DNA of 64,000 bases from the NCBI RefSeq assembly GCF_026343115.1, contig NZ_JAPEMC010000001.1, positions 1,178,001 to 1,242,000 of the forward strand, given 5' to 3'. This DNA is from Streptomyces sp. NBC_00102. Lineage in GTDB: Bacteria > Actinomycetota > Actinomycetes > Streptomycetales > Streptomycetaceae. The notes under the pieces were generated by a model. The model worked only from the letters and a program-made list of their open reading frames with translations, searched no databases and was not told the DNA's origin. Of the stretch, positions 52,366 through 61,414 are shown one piece after another (within the stretch, counting starts at the first letter, position 1; each line of letters begins with the position of its first letter). Position numbers and translations under genes: made by a program.

Positions 52366-52998
52366 ATGTCGACCCATGCGAAGCGTGAACGTCTTCTGCT
52401 AGCCGACCTGTTGGAGGCGGCGGGGCCCGGGGCGCCGACCCTGTGCGACGGCTGGCTGACCCGGGACCTGGCCGCTCACGTGGTGGTGCGGGAGCGCCGG
52501 GCGGACGCGGCCGCGGGGATCGTGGTGGGCCCGCTGAAGGGCCGTATGGAGCGGGTGCGCCAGGAGTACGCGGACAAGCCGTACGAGGAGCTGATCCAGC
52601 TCATCCGCACGGGTCCGCCGCGCTTCTCCCCGTTCGGGCTGAAGCAGGTGGACGAGGCCGCCAACACCGTGGAGTTCTACGTGCACGCCGAGGACGTCCG
52701 CCGGGCACAGCCCGACTGGTCGCGGCGGGAGCTGGACCCGGTGTTCGCGGACGTCCTGTGGGCGCGGATGGAGCGGACCGCCCGGATGCTGGGGCACCGC
52801 TCCCCGGTCGGGCTGGTGCTGCGCCGCCCGGACGGGCGGACGGCGGTGGCACGCAAGGGCACCCCGGTGGTGACGGTGACCGGGGAGCCGGGCGAGCTGC
52901 TGCTCTTCGCGTTCGGCCGGCAGTCGGCGACGACGGTGGGCCTGGAAGGCGAGGAGGACGCGGTGGAGCGGCTCCAGCTGTCGCAGCTGGGGATGTGA
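52366..52998 (+). CDS. TIGR03085-family protein (maleylpyruvate-isomerase-like/DinB fold)
   Basis: 210 residues. The N-terminal helical region with conserved [32 protein letters not shown] (in pieces: [17 protein letters not shown]) and [14 protein letters not shown] follows the mycothiol-dependent maleylpyruvate isomerase fold, with His residues that could bind a metal. The substrate is unknown; a mycothiol link is family-based inference. Divergent from hisI across 85 bp. Probably leaderless. Confidence 0.85.
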   Translation: MSTHAKRERLLLADLLEAAGPGAPTLCDGWLTRDLAAHVVVRERRADAAAGIVVGPLKGRMERVRQEYADKPYEELIQLIRTGPPRFSPFGLKQVDEAANTVEFYVHAEDVRRAQPDWSRRELDPVFADVLWARMERTARMLGHRSPVGLVLRRPDGRTAVARKGTPVVTVTGEPGELLLFAFGRQSATTVGLEGEEDAVERLQLSQLGM

Positions 52999-53026
52999 GA
53001 ACCACGGGCCCGGGCCCGTGGTTCTC
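52997..53026. terminator. 30-bp perfect palindrome shared by two convergent stop codons
   Basis: Two fully complementary 15-bp arms with no formal loop. It overlaps the TGA of the TIGR03085 gene (52996-52998) and the TGA of the symporter gene (53025-53027), so it can end both transcripts. Confidence 0.85.
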
Positions 53027-54650
53027 AGGTCCGGGGCGTACCCGGGCCGTACGCGGCGGTGGTGGCCGGCGCCCCGTGGCGAGCGGCGCGCCCGGTGGTG
53101 TGCTCGCCGCGCTCGCGGGCGGGGCGGCGGGACCCGAGGTGGGCGAGCAGGAAGCCCACCGGGATGGTGACGAGCCCCGGGGTCTGCAAGGGGAACCAGT
53201 GGAAGTCGCGGTCCGGGAAGAGGGCGATCGGGGTCCCCGAGACCGCCGGTGAGAACGCCATCAGGAGCACGATCAGCGGCAGGGTCCCGTAGACGGTCCG
53301 GCGCACCGCGCGGGCGGTGAAGCCGGGGCGGAAGAGGGCGTTCAGCAGGACTGGCGGCAGGACGGACGCGGCGGCGGCGAAGGAGAACGAGAGCAGGACC
53401 TGCGGGTTGCGCTCGTGGGTGTACGCGGAGACGAGGACGGCGAGCGCGCCGATCGCGAGGACGGCCCGGCGGGCCCGGCGGATCTCCCGGGCGGAGGCTT
53501 TCCCCTCGCCCTGGGCGCCGGAGTGCGCGGCGAAGTCCCGGGCGACGCTGGAGGCGGCGGCGAGGGTGATGCCGGCCACCGCGGCGAGGGTGGTGGCGAA
53601 GGCGGCGCAGGCGACGACGGCGAACAGCGGGCTCTCGCGGGGGCCGACGGCGCCGGGGTCCAGTGCGCCGGTCACCATCAGCAGGGCGGTGTTGCCGCCG
53701 GGGTCCGCGGCACGCAGCGCCTCCGCGCCGAGCAGGGCCGAGGCGCCGAGTCCCACGACGACGATCCCGGCGCAGAGGACGGCGACCGGAGCGACGGCCC
53801 AGGCCCGCACGCGGCGCGCGGTACGGGCGTCGCGCAGGGGGTGCAGGCGCATGGTGAGGTGCGGCATGCAGGCGGCGCCCAGGACGAGGGTGACCTGGAA
53901 CCCGATCAGGTCCAGCACCCCCGTGCCGGTACGTCCGAACTGGGCGCCGGGCGAGGCGTAGCCGGAGCCGGCCCCGCTGCCCTCGCGTGCGGCGTCGAAG
54001 AGGGCGAAGGGCGACCAGCCGTACCGGGCGAGGACGAGTCCGGCGAGCAGGGTGACGGCGGCCACCACCACGCCGACCTTGAGGATCTGGACGTATCCGG
54101 TGCCGCGCATCCCGCCGAAGGCGGAGTAACCCACCATCAGGGCCCCGCTGGCCACGGTGCATCCGGTCACCGCTCCCTCGGGGAGTCCGAACATGGCCGC
54201 CATCACCTTGCCCGCGGTGGTGAGTTGTACGAGCAGGAGCGGGGCGAGCACGGCCAGGGCGGCGACGCCCAGCGCCCTGCGGACCGCGGGGTCTGCGAGC
54301 CGTCGCGCGAGGAAGTCTCCGAGGGTGAACACCCCTGCGGCGCGCAGCCGTTCGGAGAAGAGGCGCATGAAGAGCACCAGCGAGGCGACGGTCGCGAGCG
54401 CGAAGGTCACCCCGTCGAACCCGGCGAGCGCCACGGAGCCGGTGGTGGAGAGCAGGGTGGCGGCGGAGACGTAGTCCCCGGCGATGGCGAGTCCCCCGCC
54501 GACGGGCCCGAGGGCCGCTCCGCCGCCCGCGTAGAAGTGTTCCGGGTCGTCCTGGTCGGCGGCGGCGAGGCCGCAGAGCAGCAGGGAGAGGGCGACGAAC
54601 CCGAGGAAGATGACGACCGCGAGGGAACGCGCGTCGGTGAGGGAGGACAT
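53025..54650 (-). CDS. Solute:sodium symporter (SSS family)
   Basis: 541 residues, about 13 membrane helices. DQDDPEHFYAGGGAALGPVGGGLAIAGDYVSAA (in pieces: FYAGGGAALGPVGGGLAIAGD) is the typical SSS start, with the sodium-site helix SAFGGMRGTGYVQILK and later SFAAAASVLPPVLLN. It resembles the acetate/propionate ActP/MctC branch, but no DUF485 partner gene is adjacent, so the substrate is open. The C-terminal tail is Arg/Gly/Ala-rich. Weak RBS before ATG 54650. A PucR regulator lies upstream on the same strand. Confidence 0.88.
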   Translation of the reverse strand: MSSLTDARSLAVVIFLGFVALSLLLCGLAAADQDDPEHFYAGGGAALGPVGGGLAIAGDYVSAATLLSTTGSVALAGFDGVTFALATVASLVLFMRLFSERLRAAGVFTLGDFLARRLADPAVRRALGVAALAVLAPLLLVQLTTAGKVMAAMFGLPEGAVTGCTVASGALMVGYSAFGGMRGTGYVQILKVGVVVAAVTLLAGLVLARYGWSPFALFDAAREGSGAGSGYASPGAQFGRTGTGVLDLIGFQVTLVLGAACMPHLTMRLHPLRDARTARRVRAWAVAPVAVLCAGIVVVGLGASALLGAEALRAADPGGNTALLMVTGALDPGAVGPRESPLFAVVACAAFATTLAAVAGITLAAASSVARDFAAHSGAQGEGKASAREIRRARRAVLAIGALAVLVSAYTHERNPQVLLSFSFAAAASVLPPVLLNALFRPGFTARAVRRTVYGTLPLIVLLMAFSPAVSGTPIALFPDRDFHWFPLQTPGLVTIPVGFLLAHLGSRRPARERGEHTTGRAARHGAPATTAAYGPGTPRT

Positions 54651-54790
54651 GACGGGTACGGCACCAGAGCGTCCGCCCGGCGTACAGGGCACGGGCGTTC
54701 GGGGATGCGCCGGTACAGGAACCGGGCCCGCACCTTGTGTGCCGTCACACCCTTACCCCCTCACTCGCCTTCCTCATGCGGTGGTTGATG

Positions 54791-56107
54791 TCAGCCGCCG
54801 AGCAACCGCCGCGCCGCCAGCGCCAGGCAGACCTCCACCGCGTCCGCCGGGCGGGTCAGGCAGCGCCCGGAGAGCTGCTCGAACCGCCGCAGCCGGTTCA
54901 GCACGGTGTTGCGGTGGCAGTAGAGCCGCGCCCCGGCCCGCTGGGCCGAACCGTCGGCCTCGAGCCAGGCGGTGAGCGTCTCGATGAGGACGTCCCGGTC
55001 GGCGGGGTCGATGCCGTCGAGGGGCCCGAGCACCCGGTCGGCGAGCGCGTTCCCGAGGGCGGGCGAGGAGACGACCAGCGCGGTCGGCAGGTGTTCGTCG
55101 AGCAGGACGACCCCGCCGGAGGCCGGGCAGGCCCGCAGGGCCGTCCCGGCGAGCCGCCGGGCCTCGCCGAGCGCGGCGAGCCCCTCGACCGCGGAGCCGA
55201 CCCCGACGCCCGTACCGGCCGGGACGGTCATACCGGCGGCGAGGCGGGCGAGTTCGTCTCCCGTGCCCGGTTTCTCCGCGCACCCCCCGGACGTATCCGC
55301 GGCCGCGGATTCCAGGGCCACGATGGCGAGTTCGGTGTCGGCGTCGGTGTGCCAGAGCGCGACGACTCCGTCCGGCAGGGCCACGGGCGGGGCGGTGGCG
55401 GCGTGCGGGGCGCGCCGGTCTGTACGTACGGCGAGGACCGCGTACCGGCCGTCCTCCGGAAGCCCCAGCGTCGTCGCGGCGTCGGGCAGGTCGGCGATGC
55501 GGGCGGTGCCGTCCAACAGGGCTGCGGTCATGAGGCGTTGACGGTTCTCCCGGCGCCAGTCGATGCGCCGTTCCGCCTGCCGGTAGGCGTCGGTGAGGAC
55601 TCCGCAGTGCTCGTCGACGAAGTTCCACACGTCGGCGGCGACATGGACGAGGAGGCGTACGTCCTCGGGATCGCGGCGGGCCGTCTCGTCCACGAGGCCC
55701 TGCCAGACCATCGCGCCGCCGAGGCGGAACGCGTGCAGGACGGCGTCGAGCGGTACGCCCTGCTCGGCCCTGATCTCGCCGATCCAGCGGGTGGTGCGGT
55801 GGGCGGCCTCGCGGAACTCACGGGGCTGGATGAGCGAGCCGACGTTGTGGCGCAGCGAGTGGTGGACCTCCTGCCAGATGTCGGCGCGGGTGGACTCGAT
55901 CGCCGCGCGGTAGCCGGGCTCCTGTTCGTACAACACCTCGACCAGCCGTTCCGTCAGCTCGGGCAGCTCTTCGAGCAGCACCCGGGCCGAGCGGTGCAGC
56001 ACCTCGACCGCCTCCCGGTCGGCCAGCGAGCGGAAGCGCTGGGGCAGCGGCGTCACGGGGGGCGTCGCGCGCAGCGCCCTGATCCGAGGACGTACGACCT
56101 GTGGCAT
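54791..56107 (-). CDS. PucR-family transcriptional regulator
   Basis: 438 residues. The C-terminal PucR helix-turn-helix (residues ~375-430: VLIETLTAWLEADGSAQRAGARLYCHRNTVLNRLRR, in pieces: LTAWLEADGSAQRAGARL, CHRNTVLNRLRRFEQL) is clear. The central GGDEF-like sensing region and an N-terminal helical RsbRD-type domain (LADREAVEVLHRSARVLLEELPE, in part) complete the common actinobacterial layout. PucR regulators often control purine or small-molecule catabolism. GGAGG precedes ATG 56107. It probably controls the symporter downstream. Confidence 0.88.
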   Translation of the reverse strand: MPQVVRPRIRALRATPPVTPLPQRFRSLADREAVEVLHRSARVLLEELPELTERLVEVLYEQEPGYRAAIESTRADIWQEVHHSLRHNVGSLIQPREFREAAHRTTRWIGEIRAEQGVPLDAVLHAFRLGGAMVWQGLVDETARRDPEDVRLLVHVAADVWNFVDEHCGVLTDAYRQAERRIDWRRENRQRLMTAALLDGTARIADLPDAATTLGLPEDGRYAVLAVRTDRRAPHAATAPPVALPDGVVALWHTDADTELAIVALESAAADTSGGCAEKPGTGDELARLAAGMTVPAGTGVGVGSAVEGLAALGEARRLAGTALRACPASGGVVLLDEHLPTALVVSSPALGNALADRVLGPLDGIDPADRDVLIETLTAWLEADGSAQRAGARLYCHRNTVLNRLRRFEQLSGRCLTRPADAVEVCLALAARRLLGG

Positions 56108-56213
56108 GGGGGCCTCCACCGGGAATCGGCCGGGCCGTTGGGCGCCGGCCCGGGCACCCGGCCCGGCAGGGGCACGAGCGCAACCGAACGATCCTGACGC
56201 CCGCAGAATGGCA

Positions 56214-56229
56214 TACCGGCCAGTCGGTA
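56214..56229. promoter_or_regulatory. Palindrome upstream of the PucR gene
   Basis: TACCG and CGGTA arms separated by six bases, about 105 bp before the PucR start. Possible autoregulatory site; no independent support. Confidence 0.3.
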
Positions 56230-56260
56230 CCTAGGGGTGTGCGTGGTTCTTATCATCACG

Positions 56261-56279
56261 GTCCGGCAACCTGCCGGAC
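56261..56279 (-). terminator. Small hairpin between the SMI1-like and PucR genes
   Basis: GTCCGGCA/TGCCGGAC, 8 bp, with a 3-nt loop. It lies 134 bp after the SMI1-like stop, so its role as terminator is uncertain. Confidence 0.45.
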
Positions 56280-56412
56280 ACATTCGGCCACGGAGGCGGG
56301 CGGGGCGCGAGGGGCCGGGCAGGACGGACGGGGCTGACAGGGCGGGCCCGCGTCGGGACGGGTCCGCGTCGGGGAAGACCGGAGGCCCCTCGGAGCTCCG
56401 CGCCCAAGGTTC

Positions 56413-56943
56413 CTACGAAAGGCCGGGTTCGCCCGTCTCCGCGAATCGGACCACGGCTCCGCGAAGGAGATCGAGGAACTCCGGCAGGTCGTCCGCGACC
56501 CTGTCGAACTCCTCCGCGTCCAGGGAGGCGGTCCGCGTCCGGTGGATCGCGCCGCCCCAGTCGGCAACGAACAGATGGCCTCCTCCGTCCGAGCCGATCA
56601 CCATGCCGTGCGGGTCGTCGGCCTCCGGCACGAAGACGGCGCCTTCCTCCGAGAGCCGGCGCAGAACATCACGCGCCGTGTGGATGAAGTAGCCGTTGCC
56701 CACGTCCGCAAGGGCGACCTCGCCGATGGATTCGTAGAACGTCAGCAAATCATCGAACACCAGTGGCTCCCGGGCCAGGTCGCGGGCAGCGCGGCGCTCG
56801 TCCTCGTCGGCGACGCGGACCCGGTTGTCACCCTGCCCGAAGCCGTGCGTCTCCTCGAAGGCCAGGAGCATCACGCCCACCACGTCCGTGATCTCCTGCC
56901 GCCATCGCGCGAGCCAAGCAGCCGAGTAGGGCGGTCGGTCCAT
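56413..56943 (-). CDS. SMI1/KNR4-like protein
   Basis: 176 residues. The pattern FDDLLTFYESIGEVALADVGNGYFIH (in part: LLTFYESIGEVAL), then VFGSDGGGHLF-like text (VIGSDGGGHLFVADWGG) and a C-terminal DLPEFLDLLRGAVV helix matches SMI1/KNR4 (SUKH) proteins. Many SUKH proteins are immunity proteins for contact-dependent toxins, but no toxin gene is adjacent, so an orphan immunity protein or a housekeeping role are equally possible. Transcribed just downstream of the LAL regulator, with a 27-bp gap. Confidence 0.75.
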   Translation of the reverse strand: MDRPPYSAAWLARWRQEITDVVGVMLLAFEETHGFGQGDNRVRVADEDERRAARDLAREPLVFDDLLTFYESIGEVALADVGNGYFIHTARDVLRRLSEEGAVFVPEADDPHGMVIGSDGGGHLFVADWGGAIHRTRTASLDAEEFDRVADDLPEFLDLLRGAVVRFAETGEPGLS

Positions 56944-56970
56944 GGCCGGATCTTCCCACTCCCGCCGCTC

Positions 56971-59751
56971 TCAAGGCCAACGGCCCATCACCCGGGCCAG
57001 TTCGGTGCGGGAGCGGACCCCGAGGAGGGCGAAGATGTTGCGCAGATGGTGGTCGACCGTGCGAGGGCTGACCGAAAGCCGCCGGGCGATCTCCCGGTTG
57101 GTGGCGCCCTCCGCGACGCAGTGGGCGATGCGCTGCTGCTGGGGGGTGAGCCCGGCCGCCGGCCCGGTGTCGGCCGCCGGGGCGTCCACCGCCTCGCCCG
57201 CGGCGCGCAGTTCACCGGCCGCCCGGTCCACCCAGGCGCGGGCGGAACAACGTTCAAAACCGACCAGGGCGTCACGGAGCGGGCCGCGGGCCTCCCTGGT
57301 ACGCCGCCGCCTGCGCAGCCACTGACCGTAGAGGAGTTGGGTGCGGGCGCGCTCGAAGTCGCCGCCGGCCCGGTCGTGATGGGCGAGGGCTTCCGTGTAC
57401 CGGGCCTCGGCCTCCTCTGCGGGGGCCAGCAGCGCGCGGCAGCGGGCGAGTTGGGCGGGGGCGTGCGGGTCGGTGGTGCGGCTGGTCCAGATCTCGAACT
57501 CACGTACGGCGTCTTGAAGTTCGGCGGCCCATTCGGTGGACCGGCCGCCGAGTACGGCGGCTTCGACGTAGCACGGCAGGGCGAGCATCCGGATGCCGAA
57601 GTGGCCGTGGCGCGGGCCGGGGCGCACCAGGGGGGCGAGCCGCGCCGCCGCCTCTTCGGCGCGTCCCGCCGCGAGGCCGGCGCGGGCGATCGCCCAGGTG
57701 GCGAGGGTGGCGGCCTGGGCGAGACCGTGCGGCCCCGCCCCGGCCAGCGCGGCGTCCGCGTGCGCGGCACAGGCCTCGGCGGGCCCTTCCACCGAGGCGG
57801 TGAGCGCGAGCACCGCGTGCAGATGGGTGGTGGAGTTGGACTGCCCGGTACGGCGGGCAGCGTGCAGGCCCTCCAGTGCGTGCGCCCGCGCCCTGGCGTG
57901 CCGGCCGGCCCGCAGTTCGGCGTAGGCGAGCTGTTCCAGGGCGTGCGCGAGGAGGACCTCGGGGCCCTTGCTCCGTACGGCGGCGAGCGCGCGGGCCCCG
58001 GCCCGGCAGGCGCTCTCGGCCTCGCCGACCACCAGTGCGCAGGCGCCCGCCCGCAGCAGCGCCGGAGGGTCCTCGTCGGCCTCGGCGGCGCGCAGGCACT
58101 GCGCCAGCAGCGCGTGGCCCTCGGCCATGCGTCCCGCGAACACCGCCCGTACGCCCCCGAGATAGGGAGCGACGGCCGGGTCGTGCGGGCGGGCGGGGAC
58201 CCGGTCGAGGGCGGCGAGGTAGGCGATGGCGTCGCCGCTCACCCAGGCGGCCTCGGCCGCGGCGAGCAGGGCGGTGAGGGCGCGCGCCGGATCGTGGGGC
58301 GCGAGCCCGGCCGCGGCGGCGAGGAGCGTCTCGCGGGCGTCGGTGGCCGGGCCGTCGCGCAGGGCGAGCATCCCGCGGGTGAACCGGGTGAGCCCGTCCG
58401 CCGGTACGGGCCGGGACGCGGCACCGCCCGGGGCGTCGGCGACCCGGGCGAGCAGGGCCCGGGCGCGGCCGGTGTCGCCGGCGAGGCGGGCGTGTTCGGC
58501 GGCCCCGGCGAACCGGGCGGCCCGGTCCGCCTCGTCCGTGGAGAGCAGGGCGGCGCGGGTGAGGGCGGCCGAGCGTTCGGCGTGCGGCCGTGGTGCGGTG
58601 GCCGCCCGCTCCAGCGCGCTCGCGAGGGCGGCGTCCGGAGCCGGGGCGGCGCAGGCACGCTGCACCAGGGCGGGCAGCGGATGCGCGGAGGCCCGGCCGA
58701 GCAGGGCGGCGAGCAGTTCGTGGGCGGCCCGCCGGTGCACGGGCGGGGCGTGCCGCAGTACCGCGCGGCCCAGCAGGGGATGGCTGAAATGGACGCGGCT
58801 GCCGGTGCGTTCGAGGACTCCGGGGATGCCGCCGGGCCCGAAGAGCGCGCGGTCGAGGAGGCCGGCGCCGAGTCCGGCCCGGTTGCCGGCCCGCAGCAGC
58901 AGCCCGGCGTCGGCGCCGGTGCCCTGCGGCTCGTGCTCCTGGGCGGCGGCGGCCAGCAGCAACAGGTCACGGGTCTCCGCGGGGAGGCCGTCGAGCTGGG
59001 CGGCGTGGGCGTCGAGCACGCTCTCGCCGCCGGGCAGCGGGAACGGCAGCACCGTGCGGCCGGCCAGCTGGTCCGCGGTGAGGTGCCCCGCGAGCCCGGC
59101 GAGCAGCCGCGGGTTGCCCGCCGCCTCCCGCAGCAGCTCGCCGCGGACCACCGGGTCGATGTCGGGGGCCTTGCCGGTGCAGCGCTCCAGCAGGCAGGCC
59201 GCCGCCTCGTCGTCGAGCGGGCCGAGGCGCAGCGCGGGCAGTCCGGCGAAGCTGGTCTCGTCGGCCGAGGCGATCAGCACGGCGACCCGGCTGCCCGCAC
59301 CCAGCCGGCGGGCCGCGAAGCCGAGGACCTCCCGGGACCGGGGGTCCCAGGCGTGCGCGTCGTCCACGCAGACCAGTACCGGCCGGTCGGCGCCGGTCTC
59401 CCGCAGCAGGGCGAGCAGCGCGTCGGGGCCGATGCCGGAGCGCAGCACCCGCCCGGGCGGTACGGGGAGCGGGCCGGGGGCCGCGCAGAGCAGCGCGTGC
59501 AGCCCGCTGTGCGGGATGCGGCGCTCGGCCGGGACGGCCGTCACGTGCAGCACGGGTCCCCGGTTGCGGGCGCGGTGCGTTCCGGCCGCCGCGTCCAGCA
59601 GGGCGCTGCGGCCGAGGCCGGGCGGCGCGGTCACCACGAGCGCACCGCCGTCGCCCTGCGCGAGGCGGTCCAAGAGGGTTTCCAGTATGGCGAGTTCACC
59701 GCTGCGGCCGTACAGCCGGAGCGGACTGTGCACGGTCGTCGAGGGAGTCAC
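56971..59751 (-). CDS. LuxR-family LAL regulator with altered Walker A
   Basis: 926 residues. An N-terminal AAA-type ATPase region, a long tetratricopeptide-like middle (repeated ALxxAxxA helices, residues ~350-840) and a C-terminal LuxR helix-turn-helix (LTPQQQRIAHCVAEGATNREIARRL, in pieces: GATNREIARRLSVSPRTVDHH). The P-loop reads APPGLGRSALLD, with Arg in place of the Lys of GKS/T; Walker B is VLVCVDDAHAWD. ATP binding may be weakened. LAL proteins activate secondary metabolism or sugar genes, but no cluster is adjacent. GTG start; divergent from an alpha/beta hydrolase. Confidence 0.9.
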   Translation of the reverse strand: MTPSTTVHSPLRLYGRSGELAILETLLDRLAQGDGGALVVTAPPGLGRSALLDAAAGTHRARNRGPVLHVTAVPAERRIPHSGLHALLCAAPGPLPVPPGRVLRSGIGPDALLALLRETGADRPVLVCVDDAHAWDPRSREVLGFAARRLGAGSRVAVLIASADETSFAGLPALRLGPLDDEAAACLLERCTGKAPDIDPVVRGELLREAAGNPRLLAGLAGHLTADQLAGRTVLPFPLPGGESVLDAHAAQLDGLPAETRDLLLLAAAAQEHEPQGTGADAGLLLRAGNRAGLGAGLLDRALFGPGGIPGVLERTGSRVHFSHPLLGRAVLRHAPPVHRRAAHELLAALLGRASAHPLPALVQRACAAPAPDAALASALERAATAPRPHAERSAALTRAALLSTDEADRAARFAGAAEHARLAGDTGRARALLARVADAPGGAASRPVPADGLTRFTRGMLALRDGPATDARETLLAAAAGLAPHDPARALTALLAAAEAAWVSGDAIAYLAALDRVPARPHDPAVAPYLGGVRAVFAGRMAEGHALLAQCLRAAEADEDPPALLRAGACALVVGEAESACRAGARALAAVRSKGPEVLLAHALEQLAYAELRAGRHARARAHALEGLHAARRTGQSNSTTHLHAVLALTASVEGPAEACAAHADAALAGAGPHGLAQAATLATWAIARAGLAAGRAEEAAARLAPLVRPGPRHGHFGIRMLALPCYVEAAVLGGRSTEWAAELQDAVREFEIWTSRTTDPHAPAQLARCRALLAPAEEAEARYTEALAHHDRAGGDFERARTQLLYGQWLRRRRRTREARGPLRDALVGFERCSARAWVDRAAGELRAAGEAVDAPAADTGPAAGLTPQQQRIAHCVAEGATNREIARRLSVSPRTVDHHLRNIFALLGVRSRTELARVMGRWP

Positions 59752-59911
59752 ACCCGCACGTTACTTCCGCGTAAACGGGGCCGGAAGACGCGCGTCCGCT
59801 CCGTCCGTCCGAACGGCCGGGTGCGGTGCGCCCTCCCAGGAGGGCGGCCTCGTGGCTGTGCGCGCGCACAGATTCCGGCGCGCCTGCGGGCCATCGGCAT
59901 ACGTTCGTGCC

Positions 59912-60709
59912 ATGACGACCCCACCGGACACCGGACACCCCGCCGAGCTGCGCACCGAGGACGGACTGACCCTGCGGTACTGGTCCTGGTCCCGCGACCC
60001 CGCCCCGGCCCTGCCCCCCGTGGTGCTGCTGCACGGGTTCGCCGCGCACGCCCGGCTGAACTGGGAGGGCCCTGGTGTGGTGGAGGCCCTTCTCGCGGCC
60101 GGCCGCCGGGTGTTCGCCCTGGACGCCCGGGGCCACGGCGTCTCCGATCGGCCGCACGACGAGTCCTTCTACGGCGAGGAGTTGATGGCGGCCGACGTCC
60201 AGCACCTGGCCGACCGGCTGTCCATGGACGCGTACCACCTCGCCGGGTACTCCATGGGCGCGGTCGTCGCGCTGCTGGCGGCGGCCGCCGACTCCCGGGT
60301 CACCCGGCTGGTGGTCGGGGGCGTCGGCGCGGGTGTGGTGGAGGTCGGCGGCCTGGACACCCGGGCGATGCCGCCCGAGCTGGTGTCGGCCGCGCTGACC
60401 GCGGACGACCTGGCGACCGTCCCCGAACAGGCGCGCGGCTTCCGCGCGTTGGCCGACGCCACCGGGTCCGACCGGTACGCGCTGGCCGCCCAGATACGCG
60501 CGGCGTTCCGGGGGCCGGTGCCACTGGGCCGGATCGCGGTGCCCACGCTCGTACTCGCCGGGGAGGCGGACCCGCTCGCCGTACGCCCCGAGGTGCTGGC
60601 GGGCGCGATACGGGGCGCCCGGGTCACGGTGCTCCCCGGCGACCACCTCACGGTGGTGCGCGAGCCGGGGTTCGCCGCCGCGATCACGGAGTTCCTGGCG
60701 GCGGGGTGA
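59912..60709 (+). CDS. Alpha/beta hydrolase
   Basis: 265-residue alpha/beta hydrolase. The oxyanion region is VVLLHGFAAHARLNWEG, the nucleophile elbow is LAGYSMGAVVA (Ser), the acid is in LAGEADPLAV (Asp), and the final His is in LPGDHLTVVREPGF. No signal peptide, so cytoplasmic; substrate unknown. TACGTT at 59900-59905 lies 6 nt before the ATG, with no RBS, suggesting a leaderless transcript. Confidence 0.9.
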   Translation: MTTPPDTGHPAELRTEDGLTLRYWSWSRDPAPALPPVVLLHGFAAHARLNWEGPGVVEALLAAGRRVFALDARGHGVSDRPHDESFYGEELMAADVQHLADRLSMDAYHLAGYSMGAVVALLAAAADSRVTRLVVGGVGAGVVEVGGLDTRAMPPELVSAALTADDLATVPEQARGFRALADATGSDRYALAAQIRAAFRGPVPLGRIAVPTLVLAGEADPLAVRPEVLAGAIRGARVTVLPGDHLTVVREPGFAAAITEFLAAG

Positions 60710-60931
60710 GAGCCGAACCCGATCCACGGGTGCGCGACGGCAGCCCCGGCACCGCGTTCCAGGTCGCAGGACCCGCGGGCCGATTCCCGGCAAGCCCTCG
60801 GGCGGCGTCCGCGCCGGCCGCCCTCAGTGGTCCCGCCCACGTCCCCCGAGGACCGAGCAACCATTCCGGCTCGGTGGAGGTCCTCCGTACCAGGCCCTGA
60901 CCGGGGCCGTCGGACGCGAGGCTGGAGCGAC

Positions 60932-61270
60932 GTGGTGGGGGTCCGCAGAGTGGCGAAGGGCGTGGGTGACTTCCTGGTCGACACGGCGGGGGAAGCCGTC
61001 GCCGACGCGGTCCTCAGCGCGCTCGCCTGCGCCCTGCTCGGCGGCCTGGCTCTGATCGCCTACCTGAGCTGGTCCTTCAGCCCGCGCCTGACCATCGCGG
61101 GGGCCGGACTGATCAGCCTCTTCCTCGCGCACGGCGCCTGGAAGACCTTCCGCACCTCCGCGAGCGGGCTCCGTCGGGGCCTCGCCGTCCTGACCACCGC
61201 CGGCTTCGCCCTCGCCGCTTCGACGGCCGTTTTCCTGCTGCTCTACACCCCGGGCTGCGGCTGCCTCTGA
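60932..61270 (+). CDS. Small membrane protein, hypothetical
   Basis: 112 residues, two or three membrane helices (VLSALACALLGGLALIAYLS, LTIAGAGLISLFLAHGAW, LTTAGFALAASTAVFLLLY), ending CGCL. No family recognised. GTG 60932 is preceded by CTGGAG at 5-nt spacing; upstream reading to 60827 is less likely coding. Codon use fits a real gene. Confidence 0.6.
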   Translation: MVGVRRVAKGVGDFLVDTAGEAVADAVLSALACALLGGLALIAYLSWSFSPRLTIAGAGLISLFLAHGAWKTFRTSASGLRRGLAVLTTAGFALAASTAVFLLLYTPGCGCL

Positions 61271-61327
61271 GGGCGTTCGCCTCCATGCGCCCGACCAGCG
61301 CGACCGGTACGCCGAAGGGGCGGTGGC

Positions 61328-61414
61328 TCAGCGGACGAGGTGACCGGCTGCCCGCCGGGCGCCCTCGGCCTCGGAGATCCGCGGGGCGCCGAACAGCTCC
61401 TCGGCCGTGGTCAT
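61328..61414 (-). CDS. 28-residue ORF coupled to the GIY-YIG gene
   Basis: Its ATG overlaps the stop of the upstream GIY-YIG gene (ATGA). The predicted peptide is charged and helical ([20 protein letters not shown]). It may be a true small protein, an N-terminal remnant of a truncated gene, or chance. Confidence 0.4.
   Translation of the reverse strand: MTTAEELFGAPRISEAEGARRAAGHLVR

Larger units (their letters stand above)
56108..56412. other. Intergenic region upstream of the PucR gene
   Basis: 305 bp. It contains the PucR-gene leader, a palindrome TACCG-GCCAGT-CGGTA (56214-56229) that may be an operator, and a hairpin (56261-56279) that may end the SMI1-like gene transcript. No gene seen. 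Confidence 0.45.

Noticed and set aside
56542-60900. A 1452-codon plus-strand open frame opposite the LAL regulator
   Set aside because: Gly/Arg/Glu-rich low-complexity text in the antisense phase of a confirmed gene; it also runs through several unrelated genes.
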